64,000 nucleotides of DNA from positions 1 to 64,000 of the forward strand of contig CAJUIA010000006.1 of assembly GCA_910586485.1 (NCBI GenBank). The letters are read 5' to 3'. The notes beneath the pieces are model-generated. The model was not told the DNA's origin and made no database searches. It saw only the letters and a program-made list of their open reading frames with translations. Below are positions 7,938 through 16,712 of this stretch, one piece after another (within the stretch, counting starts at the first letter, position 1; every line of letters starts with the position of its first letter). The stretch comes from an uncultured Acetatifactor sp. Its GTDB lineage: Bacteria > Bacillota > Clostridia > Lachnospirales > Lachnospiraceae. The translations under genes were made by a program, and so were the position numbers.

Positions 7938-9560
7938 ATGAAAAAAAATCTGATCTTATTTACGGACAGCGGAGACACGATCATAGACGAGAGTACTCAG
8001 GTTTTTGACGAGAGAGGAATCGTCACCAGGGCCGAGTTCATTCCCGGTGCCGGTGAGGTTTTAAAGCAGCTGAAGGAGGAAGGCTACCGCATTGCGCTGG
8101 TGGCAGACGGAGAGTGGGAATCCTTTCAGAATGTATACAGGGAAAACGGCCTGGGGTACTGCTTTGAAGAGTGGATTGTGTCCGAGGTGGTGGGGGAGCA
8201 GAAGCCTGCCAGATCCATGTTTGACACTGCCATGGAGAAAATGGGCCTGTGCGACAGGGATAAGCCCTTTATCGTAATGATCGGCAATAACCTGAAAAAG
8301 GACGTGGCAGGGGCAAACCGCTATGGCATCACATCCGTCTGGCTGGATTGGTCCCCCAGATATTTTCACGAGGCGGAAGCACCGGACTGGCAGCCGGACT
8401 ATACGGTAAAGACTCCGGAAGAGCTGAAAAAGCTGATTGACAGGCTGGAGGCGCAGTGCGGCACCAAAAGAGAGCTGATTGACCGGATCACCGGAAAGAT
8501 CGGGAAAATGGTGGAAGCCTTTACGAGTATTCTCTATGAGCCGGACGATACCTTTCTGAAAAATATGCAGGATCATAACCTGGCCGGAGACGATATATCC
8601 AAATATAAGTATTGGGAATGGACCCAGGGGGTAGGACTTTACGGACTGTGGAAGCTGTTTACATGCGAGGGGGACGAAAACAGTCTGAAGACTCTGAAAA
8701 AATATTATGACAGGCAGATCGAAATCGGTTTTCCGGCCCTGAATGTGAATACAGCCACGCCCTATCTGGCCATGTCTTTCCTGGCGGAATACACCGGGGA
8801 GGAAAAGTATATGGCTCCCTGTGTGGAGGCGGCCCGGAGGATTATGGACTCTTTTCCCAGAACGGAGGAAGGCGGTTTCCAGCATCAGACCTCGGACTCT
8901 CTTAACGAGCAGGAGCTGTGGGATGATACATTGTATATGACGGTGCTGTTTCTTGCCAACATGGGCCGCATTCTGCAGGATGAAAAAATGCAGCAGGAGG
9001 CTGAATACCAGTTCCTGCTCCATCATAAATATCTGTGCGATAAGGTGAGCGGTCTTTGGTATCACGGCTGGACCTTTAAGGAAAAGAACAATTTTGCAGG
9101 AGCCTTCTGGGGCAGGGGAAACTGCTGGATCACCATGGTCATACCCGAATTTCTTTCCATCAGCTCCTGCAGTCAGGCGGCAAAAAGAATTCTGGTAAAT
9201 GCCCTTAAGGATCAGATCGACAGTCTGTGTAAATATCAGGATCAGGGCGGTATGTGGCATACCCTGGTGGACGATGCCGATTCTTATCTGGAGGCCAGTG
9301 CTACCTGCGGCTTTGCTTATGGTATCCTTAAGGCGGCAGGAGAAGGACTGGTGGATCGGTCTTATCTGGAAGCGGCAAGAAAAGCCGCAGGTCCTGTTAT
9401 GGACTGTATCTCGGAGGACGGCGTGGTCCATCAGGTATCCTATGGCACTCCCATGGGGCGTACCACAAAGGACTTTTATAAGGGAATCGAGCTGAAGCCC
9501 ATGCCCTACGGCCAGGCCCTGGCAATTCTGTTCCTGATGGAATACCGGAAAATAGTTTAA
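7938..9560 (+). CDS. Fusion of a HAD-like phosphatase domain with a GH105/GH88-type glycosidase
   Basis: 540 residues in two parts. Residues 1 to about 170 are HAD-like: nucleophile motif LFTDSGDT, the KPARSMF lysine and an acidic motif IGNNLKKDVAGANRYG. Residues about 185-540 look like an unsaturated uronyl hydrolase (GH105/GH88 alpha/alpha toroid), with LWDDTLYMTVLFLANMG and FWGRGNCW. GH105 enzymes remove the unsaturated uronate left by polysaccharide lyases. No signal peptide, so cytoplasmic. ATG 7938 is chosen because AAAGGA precedes it and homology begins there; the frame is open upstream to 7725. First gene of the plus-strand operon. The HAD part could act on a sugar phosphate (inference). 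Confidence 0.85.
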   Translation: MKKNLILFTDSGDTIIDESTQVFDERGIVTRAEFIPGAGEVLKQLKEEGYRIALVADGEWESFQNVYRENGLGYCFEEWIVSEVVGEQKPARSMFDTAMEKMGLCDRDKPFIVMIGNNLKKDVAGANRYGITSVWLDWSPRYFHEAEAPDWQPDYTVKTPEELKKLIDRLEAQCGTKRELIDRITGKIGKMVEAFTSILYEPDDTFLKNMQDHNLAGDDISKYKYWEWTQGVGLYGLWKLFTCEGDENSLKTLKKYYDRQIEIGFPALNVNTATPYLAMSFLAEYTGEEKYMAPCVEAARRIMDSFPRTEEGGFQHQTSDSLNEQELWDDTLYMTVLFLANMGRILQDEKMQQEAEYQFLLHHKYLCDKVSGLWYHGWTFKEKNNFAGAFWGRGNCWITMVIPEFLSISSCSQAAKRILVNALKDQIDSLCKYQDQGGMWHTLVDDADSYLEASATCGFAYGILKAAGEGLVDRSYLEAARKAAGPVMDCISEDGVVHQVSYGTPMGRTTKDFYKGIELKPMPYGQALAILFLMEYRKIV

Positions 9561-9577
9561 AGGGGAAAGAGGTTAGT

Positions 9578-12500
9578 ATGAAGCTGGGAAGACAGTGGGA
9601 TGAGCGTCTGAAAATATGGGACGAAGCTTTTGCGGATAATCTGTATTTACCCCTGGGGGAGGTGGAGCTTACCGGGTTTACCACCGGGAAGCAGTTGAGC
9701 CTGGAGCAGGCTTTAAGGGAGTCCTTCCTTCCGTTTCCCAAGGGGACTTCCTGGGGGAAAAAGTGGGAGTACGGATGGTTTCGCGCGCAGATTACGCTGC
9801 CGGAGGAGGCGGCGGGAAAGCGCATTATGCTTCATATCGGGGCAGGGCCGGAAATGCTGGTGTTTGTGAATGGGCGGGAGGCAGGCTCCATTGACAGGCA
9901 GCATTCCCTGGTGGAGCTGACGGATCAGGCTCTTTCCGGCCAGTGCTTCGACATCTGCGCGGAGGTTTATGCAGGACATGGAGTCAGGGCGGAGAGCGGC
10001 GGTATTTTCCGCCGGGATGCCATACCTGTTCCGGAGCCGCCCGAACATCAATGTGTGGTGGGCAGCAGTCATTTCGGCGTCTGGCAGGAAGAAATTTTTC
10101 GGGTTTATGCGGATTACCACACCTTGTATGAGCTGTGGAAGGTAATGCCGGACAGCGAGCTTCGGACCATGAAGCTTGGAGAAGCCCTGCAGCGGTTTAC
10201 CTGTATTGCGGACTTTGAGGCGGATGAGCCTCTGCGCAGTGAAAGCATTCTGAAAGGAGCGGAAATCTTAAGGCCGCTGTTGGAAAAGCATAACAGCGAC
10301 ACCGTGCCGGAGTACACCGTATTCGGCCAGTCTCACATCGACCTGGCGTGGCTTTGGACCCATGAGGAAACGAAGCGCAAGTCCGCCAGAACCTATTCCA
10401 ATCAGGTAAAGCTGATGGAACGGTATCCGGATTATAAATTCCTGCTGTGTTCGCCTACAGTGCTGGAGAATTTAAAGGAGTATTATCCGGGGCTGTTTGC
10501 CAGGGTGAAGGAGCTGGCAGGGGAAGGGCGTTTTCTGCCGGAGGGCGGGGTGTATGTGGAGAGTGACACCAATCTGGCTGGGGGAGAGAGCCTGATCCGG
10601 CAGTTTGTCCTGGGGAAGCAATGGTTTGCGCGGGAATTCGGGGTAGATACAAAGGTGGCCTGGCTGCCGGATACCTTTGGCTTTAGCGGCGCGCTGCCAC
10701 AGATCATGACCGGATGCAGGGTGCCTTATTTTGCTACTCAGAAGCTGCTTCGCAGCGATCCGGAATGCGAGCCTTTTCCGTACAATATTTTTTGGTGGGA
10801 GGGGATTGACGGCACAAGAGTTTTATCCCATATCTATAAAAAGAACAACGAGGTATTTAACGCCGGGGGGCTTAGAAGGCGCTGGGAGGAGGACCGGAAC
10901 CAAAAGCAGGACATTGAAACCTTTCTGTATCCCTTCGGCTACGGAGACGGGGGCGGCGGGCCCACGGAGATTATGGTGGAGACGGCGGAGCGCTGCAGGG
11001 ATCTGGAAGGAGCCCCCAGATGCACCATGGAAAGCCCGGCGGCATTTTTTGACAGGCTGGCAGCAAGAAAGATTTCTAATGTTTATTACGGAGAGCTGTA
11101 TCTGGCATGGCACCGGGGGACCTATACTTCACAGGCGAAGATCAAACGGGGTGTCCGTAAGGCAGAGTATGCTCTGCGGGAGGCAGAGTTTCTGGCAGGC
11201 CTGATGCGGCTTGCGGGAGCGTGGGCGGATGCGGCTAAGGAACAGGCAGTACTGGAAAAACTGGAGGAGCTGTGGAAGGTGCTGCTCATTCAGGAGTTTC
11301 ATGATATTCTTCCCGGATCCTCCATACAGCGGGTGAATGAGGAAGCCAGGGAAGCTCTGGACCGGACGGAGCGGCAGAGCAGAGAGCTGGCGGAGAGGCT
11401 GTTAAAGGAGCTGGCGGGAGACCGGGAGCAGGCCGAATCGAAGGATGCCGCCTGCGATTCCAAAGGAGTGGTTTTCAACTCTCAAGGAGTGGTTTTCAAC
11501 TCCTTATGTTGGGAGCGCCGCTGGAGAGGCCTGCAGCTGCCGTCCTGCGGGTATGTAACCATAAAAGCGGATTGTTTGGAAGCCGGATGCGGGCAGGGCA
11601 TATCGGCAGCGGAGGCCGAAGAGCCTGCACAGGGCGCCGTGGAAGCGGGAACGGGCGCTGCTGCAGAAGGGCTGCGGACAACGGAGGATTCCTGCGGAGG
11701 AAACTTAAATTTCAGCAACGAGTTTTACCAGGCGGAAATTGACGGCAAAGGCCGGATTGTCAGCCTGATTTTAAACAAAACCGGATACGAGTACGCGAAG
11801 GAGCCTCTGAATGACTGGAGGCTGTACAGGGACGTAAACGTGGCTTATGACGCCTGGGAGCTGGGGCGGATGTATGAACAGGTGCCGGAAAAGACAGAGG
11901 GCAGCTGTATGAGGCAGGCGGAGTATGACGGAGCAGGCGGCCTTACGGTAACGGTGGAGCGAAAAGAGCAATATTTCACGGCCGTGCAGAAGATACATTT
12001 TTATGAAGACAGTCCCCGGATTGATTTTGAGACCGAGATCGACTGGCGGGAGCGCCACAGAATCCTGAAGGCAGATTTTCCCACTACGGTCTATACACGG
12101 GAGGTGCTGGAGGAAATCCAGTTCGGCTATATCCGGCGGCCTACCCATAAGTCCAGGCGGTATGAGCAGGATTTGTATGAGACCTGCCACCATAAATATG
12201 CGGTGCTGACGGACGGGGAAAACGGCTTTGCCCTGCTCAATGATTGCAAATACGGGCTGTCGGCGGAGGACAGCAGGCTTTCCCTGACGCTGCTCAAGGC
12301 GCCGGTGCTGCCGGATATGACGGCAGACATGGGAGTTCATCGCTTTACTTATTCCGTTTTCCCTTTTTCCGGGTCGTTTGCGGAAAGCAGGGTAACGCAG
12401 GAGGCTTACGAGTGTAATGTGGAGGTTACAGTGACAGGATCCGGCGCCTGTGCCCCGACTGGAAACACGAGCGGGAGCGAAGAAGCTGTATCGGCCCAGA

Positions 12501-12859
12501 ATGCCGGAGACAACAGCGTCCGGGGCAGCATTGCTTTCGACAGTTGGAAACAATTTGCTCCGAAGGCAGTGAAAGACGTGGTATCCTTTTTTGAACTGGA
12601 GGGGGGCCATGCAGTGCTGGAGACCTGTAAGCCGGCCTTTGACAGGAAAGACGGCGTGGTACTGCGCCTGTACGAGTCCAAGGGGTGCGCCGGGATTACG
12701 CAGCTTGTGCTTCCACAGCAGACCGGCGGCACCGTAAAGCGGGCATATGCCTGCAATATGCTGGAGGAGCCGGAACGGGAGCTGGAGGTGAAGGACGGCA
12801 GGGTGCGTTTAAGCTTTCGGGCCTTTGAGATTAAAACGATTATGCTGGTGAAGGATTAA
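9578..12859 (+). CDS. Alpha-mannosidase, glycoside hydrolase family 38
   Basis: 1093 residues, cytoplasmic (no signal peptide). Alpha-mannosidases of this family cleave alpha-mannosides with retention of configuration. The N-terminal region is beta-rich. The catalytic domain begins near residue 245 with the metal-site motif SHIDLAWLWTHEETKRK, and the nucleophile aspartate lies in WLPDTFGFSGALPQIM near residue 368. The C-terminal GH38 beta domains run from about residue 700. A variable linker (about 625-700) carries a 21-bp tandem duplication and alanine/glutamate-rich sequence. The gene starts 18 bases after the preceding one, with GGGGAAAGAGG as ribosome site. Confidence 0.93.
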   Translation: MKLGRQWDERLKIWDEAFADNLYLPLGEVELTGFTTGKQLSLEQALRESFLPFPKGTSWGKKWEYGWFRAQITLPEEAAGKRIMLHIGAGPEMLVFVNGREAGSIDRQHSLVELTDQALSGQCFDICAEVYAGHGVRAESGGIFRRDAIPVPEPPEHQCVVGSSHFGVWQEEIFRVYADYHTLYELWKVMPDSELRTMKLGEALQRFTCIADFEADEPLRSESILKGAEILRPLLEKHNSDTVPEYTVFGQSHIDLAWLWTHEETKRKSARTYSNQVKLMERYPDYKFLLCSPTVLENLKEYYPGLFARVKELAGEGRFLPEGGVYVESDTNLAGGESLIRQFVLGKQWFAREFGVDTKVAWLPDTFGFSGALPQIMTGCRVPYFATQKLLRSDPECEPFPYNIFWWEGIDGTRVLSHIYKKNNEVFNAGGLRRRWEEDRNQKQDIETFLYPFGYGDGGGGPTEIMVETAERCRDLEGAPRCTMESPAAFFDRLAARKISNVYYGELYLAWHRGTYTSQAKIKRGVRKAEYALREAEFLAGLMRLAGAWADAAKEQAVLEKLEELWKVLLIQEFHDILPGSSIQRVNEEAREALDRTERQSRELAERLLKELAGDREQAESKDAACDSKGVVFNSQGVVFNSLCWERRWRGLQLPSCGYVTIKADCLEAGCGQGISAAEAEEPAQGAVEAGTGAAAEGLRTTEDSCGGNLNFSNEFYQAEIDGKGRIVSLILNKTGYEYAKEPLNDWRLYRDVNVAYDAWELGRMYEQVPEKTEGSCMRQAEYDGAGGLTVTVERKEQYFTAVQKIHFYEDSPRIDFETEIDWRERHRILKADFPTTVYTREVLEEIQFGYIRRPTHKSRRYEQDLYETCHHKYAVLTDGENGFALLNDCKYGLSAEDSRLSLTLLKAPVLPDMTADMGVHRFTYSVFPFSGSFAESRVTQEAYECNVEVTVTGSGACAPTGNTSGSEEAVSAQNAGDNSVRGSIAFDSWKQFAPKAVKDVVSFFELEGGHAVLETCKPAFDRKDGVVLRLYESKGCAGITQLVLPQQTGGTVKRAYACNMLEEPERELEVKDGRVRLSFRAFEIKTIMLVKD
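11463..11502 (+). repeat. 21-bp tandem duplication inside the GH38 gene
   Basis: AAGGAGTGGTTTTCAACTC occurs at 11463-11481 and again at 11484-11502. It encodes a doubled GVVFNS unit in the linker before the C-terminal domains and keeps the reading frame. Confidence 0.9.
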
Positions 12860-12872
12860 GGAGAGAGGGAAA

Positions 12873-14585
12873 ATGGAAAAGCATTATTGGAAAATGATTG
12901 GGGATACACAGGAGCGGGTGGCAAAGTCCCTGCAGATTCAGGTGTTGGACAGGGAAAGCCCCAGATACGGCGGTTTTGCCGATCCTACGGGTATCGTGCA
13001 GGCGAAATTCTCCATTTACCGGGTGGCGTCCATGACGGCGGCGTACTGTAATGAGGATACTTCCTTTTATCATGACGAAAGGGTGCTGGAGAGTATTCTT
13101 CTGGGGCTGGACTATATACGCAGGGTACAGCATGAAAGCGGTTTGTTTGATTATATCACCTGTAATTTTTTCTCTGCTCCGGATACGGCTTTTTGTATCA
13201 AGAAGCTGATTCCCGTGTATCAGTATCTGGCAGGGAAGGCCGGGGAGTTTACGCTGCCGGGAAAAGCAGGCGGGCTGAAAGCGGTGCGCAGTACGGACAG
13301 AAGGTCTTTGCCTGAGGGCGAGAGAAAGATTCTGGAGCAGGTGGAACAAATTGTCCGCCTGGGCGCAGAGGGGATGCTGGCCGGGGGCTTCCATACGCCC
13401 AATCATCGCTGGGCCATTGCTTCCGTGCTGATGACCTGCGGCAGGATGTTTGACAGCAGGGAGATGGAGCAGGCTGCAAATACCTATTTAAATGAGGGAA
13501 TCGACTGCAACGGGGACGGGGAGTTCGCGGAAAAGTCCGCGGGGAACTATAACCGGGTCAATAACGATGCCATGATCATGCTGTCAGAGGCCACGGGCGA
13601 TTCTTCCTATGAAGAGAATGCCCTGCGCAACCTGAAAATGATGCTGACTTACTGGGAGCCGGATGAGAGCGTGTTTACCGCCAATTCCACCCGCTTTGAC
13701 AAAGACAGGCTGGTGTATCCCAAGGATTACTATATGGAGTATCTGAAAATGGGGATGAAGTACCATATTCCCGAATTTTTGCAGATGTGTAATACCATTT
13801 TTGAAATGGTGGATCGAAAGCATATTACTTCTCCGGATTTCCTGATCTGGTATATGCTGGATCCGGGATACCGTACGCTGGAGTTTGAGGGAAGCTATGT
13901 GCGTTCGGATTTTAGAAGCTTTTATCAGGATTCGGAGATTGCCAGGGGGCAGCAGGGGCGATTTACCTATACGGTGATGGGAGGAAAATCCAATTTCTTT
14001 TATTTTCACAACGGCACCATGAAGCTGGAGATGAAGGTGGCCGGGAGCTTTTGCGAGCATCGGGCGTTTAAAAGCGAGAAGATGGAGCGGGTATCGGAGA
14101 AGGAATATCACCTGTCTCAAACCATGAGGGGCTGGTACTACCTGCCCTTTGCAGAAAAGCCGGAAACAAATGACTGGTGGAAGATGGACAATGCCTCCCG
14201 TGAGAGAAAAACCGGCCCTGACATGCAGATTGACGTCTGGGTCAGGGAAGTGGAGAACGGGGTGGACGTCAGGGTCAAAACCTCCGGCGTGGAAGGAGCG
14301 CCCTGGCGGATCGAGCTGGCATTTACCGGCGTGAATCTTATGACCAATGAATATATGGACCTGCCGCTGACGGGCAGTGAGGTGGTGGTACTGAAAAAGG
14401 GCTATGCGGAGGTGGGAAACGGAAGCGATGCCCTGATCGTGGGTCCCTGCTTCGGGGAACATCATTTCACCGAGGGCAAGGAGGACAGCGAGGCAAAAAC
14501 CGCAGGAGCGGCAACCCTGTATCTTACGGATTACACTGGATTTGATCATACCATTGAGATCCGGAACAAAAGGGGGTTAGTGTGA
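12873..14585 (+). CDS. Uncharacterised about 570-aa protein, probable helical-toroid carbohydrate enzyme
   Basis: The protein is soluble with no signal peptide. Residues about 1-330 read as a series of paired helices typical of an alpha/alpha toroid, with conserved-looking blocks GGFHTPNHRWAIAS, GDGEFAEKSAGNYNRVNND and YPKDYYMEY. From about residue 340 onward it becomes beta-rich (FTYTVMGGKSNFFYFHNG). This architecture is shared by heparinase II/III-like proteins and by GH154-like uronidases; I cannot choose between these from sequence alone. It is 13 bases from the GH38 gene. An acidic-sugar-active role fits the GH105 and GH38 neighbours. The stop codon lies inside an 18-bp stem. Confidence 0.65.
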   Translation: MEKHYWKMIGDTQERVAKSLQIQVLDRESPRYGGFADPTGIVQAKFSIYRVASMTAAYCNEDTSFYHDERVLESILLGLDYIRRVQHESGLFDYITCNFFSAPDTAFCIKKLIPVYQYLAGKAGEFTLPGKAGGLKAVRSTDRRSLPEGERKILEQVEQIVRLGAEGMLAGGFHTPNHRWAIASVLMTCGRMFDSREMEQAANTYLNEGIDCNGDGEFAEKSAGNYNRVNNDAMIMLSEATGDSSYEENALRNLKMMLTYWEPDESVFTANSTRFDKDRLVYPKDYYMEYLKMGMKYHIPEFLQMCNTIFEMVDRKHITSPDFLIWYMLDPGYRTLEFEGSYVRSDFRSFYQDSEIARGQQGRFTYTVMGGKSNFFYFHNGTMKLEMKVAGSFCEHRAFKSEKMERVSEKEYHLSQTMRGWYYLPFAEKPETNDWWKMDNASRERKTGPDMQIDVWVREVENGVDVRVKTSGVEGAPWRIELAFTGVNLMTNEYMDLPLTGSEVVVLKKGYAEVGNGSDALIVGPCFGEHHFTEGKEDSEAKTAGAATLYLTDYTGFDHTIEIRNKRGLV

Positions 14586-14671
14586 GAAGAGTTCGCATAG
14601 CGGACTTTTCTCACACTGAAGAACGCAAAAACCAGCGTTCTTCACGGATTATTTGTGCCGCAGGAGCGGCA
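14579..14671 (+). repeat. Three consecutive stem-loops in an intergenic gap
   Basis: Stem 1: 14579-14596 pairs with 14600-14617 over 18 bp with two G-U pairs and an ATA loop. Stem 2: GAAGAACGC (14618-14626) pairs with GCGTTCTTC (14635-14643). Stem 3: TGCCGC (14656-14661) pairs with GCGGCA (14666-14671). None is followed by a T tract, so they are not classical terminators. Confidence 0.85.
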
Positions 14672-14692
14672 TGTCGGGAAGTGTGAAGAGGA

Positions 14693-15490
14693 ATGGTGAA
14701 CTTTGAGGAAGCGCGGAGGCTGGCGGAGAGGTATGTGCCCCGTCTGCGGTATGACAGGGCGGAGTCCTTTGAACTTCAGGGTGTGGGATATACGGTATAC
14801 ACGGCGGACAATATCCGCCGGGCTGACGATGTCTGTCGAGCGGACGGTGCCTGCCGGGCGGACGGTGCAGAGGTAAAAAGTGTTTCCTGTAAGCTGCGGT
14901 TTCCTGTAGAGCCAGGGGAGACGGTGATTGAGTACGCTTTTTACTATGATTTTGACATTCAGCATTTATATGACCTGGAGCATGTGTTTGTGAGGGTGGG
15001 CTCGGAGGGCAGCCCAGAGCGTAATCCGGAGAGCAGCCCGGAAGGCCGGATCAGCGGTGTGCTTGGCAGCTTTCACGGGAAATTCCTGAATAATCTGCTG
15101 GAGGGGGAGACGGAGTTTGAAGATACACATGTGATCCTGTATGTGCAGCCGGGCAAGCATGCCTTTATTCATAAGCCCCACTATTTTCGGCTGTTTCCGG
15201 ACCGGGATAAATGCTGCAGGGAGTATGCGGGTCAGGACGGACTGCTCATTGCACCCATGTTCGAGGGCAGAATTTCCACGGATGAAGCCTTTGACAGACA
15301 GGTAGAGCGTTATATTCGGGAAAATTACGCCTTTACGCCTGCATGGGAGTTCTCTGCGGAATATCCAAGACTGCCGAAAGCGGAAGAGAAGCTGATGCCC
15401 TGGGAAGAGCTGGATGAATTGATTGTGCGGCGCATTGCGGAGTGGAAACGGCGGATTTTAAGCTTGTCCGTGCCGCAGGTGCATACATGA
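14693..15490 (+). CDS. Hypothetical protein (265 aa) in the glycan/inositol operon
   Basis: No family recognised. There is no signal peptide or membrane segment. Two low-complexity insertions stand out: RADDVC-RADGAC-RADGAE (an 18-bp unit repeated three times at 14819-14872) and GSEGSPERNPESSPEGR near residue 105. Between and after them are probable beta strands with aromatic residues (YAFYYDFDIQHLYDLEHVFV, then HVILYVQPGKHAFIHKPHYF), followed by a helical C-terminus. Conserved-looking histidines HGKF and HAFIHKPHY could bind metal or sugar. The ATG is only two bases from AGAGG; a GTG one codon later is an alternative start. Position predicts a role in handling the same substrate. Confidence 0.6.
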   Translation: MVNFEEARRLAERYVPRLRYDRAESFELQGVGYTVYTADNIRRADDVCRADGACRADGAEVKSVSCKLRFPVEPGETVIEYAFYYDFDIQHLYDLEHVFVRVGSEGSPERNPESSPEGRISGVLGSFHGKFLNNLLEGETEFEDTHVILYVQPGKHAFIHKPHYFRLFPDRDKCCREYAGQDGLLIAPMFEGRISTDEAFDRQVERYIRENYAFTPAWEFSAEYPRLPKAEEKLMPWEELDELIVRRIAEWKRRILSLSVPQVHT

Positions 15491-15522
15491 TGGGAAATTG
15501 GAACGAAGAAAAGGAGAGAGAG

Positions 15523-16677
15523 ATGAGCAATTCATTTATTATGCCAAAACAGATAATCAGCGGTGCAGGCGCGTTAAAGCAGGCGGAGAGCAGTCTTGCC
15601 GGGCTGGGGAAAAAGGCGCTGGTGGTAACGGATGAGGTGATGATCCGTCTGGGAAATCTGGCACACGTGGAGGAAGCCTTAAAAAGAAGCGGCATTGCCC
15701 ATGCGGTATATTTCGGCATTTCGGGAGAGCCTACGGATGTGATGATCGAAAAGGGCCTGGAAATGTACAGGGAGGAAGGCTGTGACTTTCTGGTGGCTTT
15801 AGGGGGAGGCAGCCCCATAGACTCCATGAAGGCCATCGGGGCCTTAGTGGGAAACGGAGGCCGGATCACGGATTATCTGGGAAAGGTGATCGAAAGAGAA
15901 GTTCCTCCCATGGTGGCAGTGCCCACTACGGCGGGAACCGGGTCTGAAGCTACGCAGTTTACCATCATAACGGACACGGAACGGGATATAAAGATGCTGC
16001 TCAAAGGGGCGGTGCTGATGCCCACACTGGCAGTGATTGATCCGCAGTTTACCATGACGGCGCCGCCTGCCATCACGGCGGCCACCGGTCTGGACGCTCT
16101 GACCCATGCGGTGGAGGCCTATACCTCAAAAAAGGCACAGCCTTTGTCGGATGTGTTTGCTTTATCGGCGGTGAAGCGGATCTTTACCTGGCTGCCGGAG
16201 GCGTTTCGCCATGGGGATAATGTGCAGGCCAGGGAGGAAATGTCCCTGGCGGCTCTGGAGGCGGGTATTGCCTTTAACAATGCCTCGGTGACCATTGTCC
16301 ACGGTATGAGCCGGCCCATCGGCGCCCTGTTTCATGTGCCTCACGGCATTTCCAATGCCATGCTGCTGGAAAAATGTCTTGCCTTTGTGCTGGACGGGAC
16401 CTATGAACGTTTTGGGCGGCTGGGCAGGGAGATCGGCGCGGCATCCGCAGAGGCCGGGGACAAAGAGGCAAGCGAGAGCTTCTTAAAAGCCGTGACGGAC
16501 ATCTGCAGTACCTGTGAAATCCCTACCCTGCAGGAATACGGCATTGAAAAGGAAAGCTATACAAAGGTGATCGACAAGATGGCGGAGGATGCCATGGCCA
16601 GCGGCAGCCCATCCAATACCAGAAAGGAAATCGGCTTAGGAGAAGTGAAGGCAATTTACAGCGAGCTTTATAAATAG
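15523..16677 (+). CDS. Iron-containing (group III) alcohol dehydrogenase
   Basis: 384 residues of the Fe-ADH family, which reduce aldehydes or ketones (or the reverse) with NAD(P)H in the cytoplasm. Visible: nucleotide-binding GGGSPIDSMKA near residue 95, PTTAGTGSEAT near 135, and the metal-binding D/H/H/H set in GLDALTHAVEAY and VHGMSRPIGALFHVPHG. I start at MSNSF because AAGGAGAGAGAG precedes it; the frame opens earlier inside the previous gene. Members reduce lactaldehyde, propanal or ketose acids; the substrate here is unknown. Between glycosidases and iol genes it may reduce a sugar-derived carbonyl (inference). Confidence 0.9.
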   Translation: MSNSFIMPKQIISGAGALKQAESSLAGLGKKALVVTDEVMIRLGNLAHVEEALKRSGIAHAVYFGISGEPTDVMIEKGLEMYREEGCDFLVALGGGSPIDSMKAIGALVGNGGRITDYLGKVIEREVPPMVAVPTTAGTGSEATQFTIITDTERDIKMLLKGAVLMPTLAVIDPQFTMTAPPAITAATGLDALTHAVEAYTSKKAQPLSDVFALSAVKRIFTWLPEAFRHGDNVQAREEMSLAALEAGIAFNNASVTIVHGMSRPIGALFHVPHGISNAMLLEKCLAFVLDGTYERFGRLGREIGAASAEAGDKEASESFLKAVTDICSTCEIPTLQEYGIEKESYTKVIDKMAEDAMASGSPSNTRKEIGLGEVKAIYSELYK

Positions 16678-16712
16678 TGTAGAAGCTTCAAGGAAGTGAG
16701 GGAAGAGAAGGA

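Noticed and set aside
8061..9431. Long antisense open frames, for example 8061-9431, 38066-39919 and 45695-46960
   Set aside because: They mirror strong plus-strand genes with good ribosome sites and recognised motifs; their translations are His/Arg/Leu-rich and show no domains.
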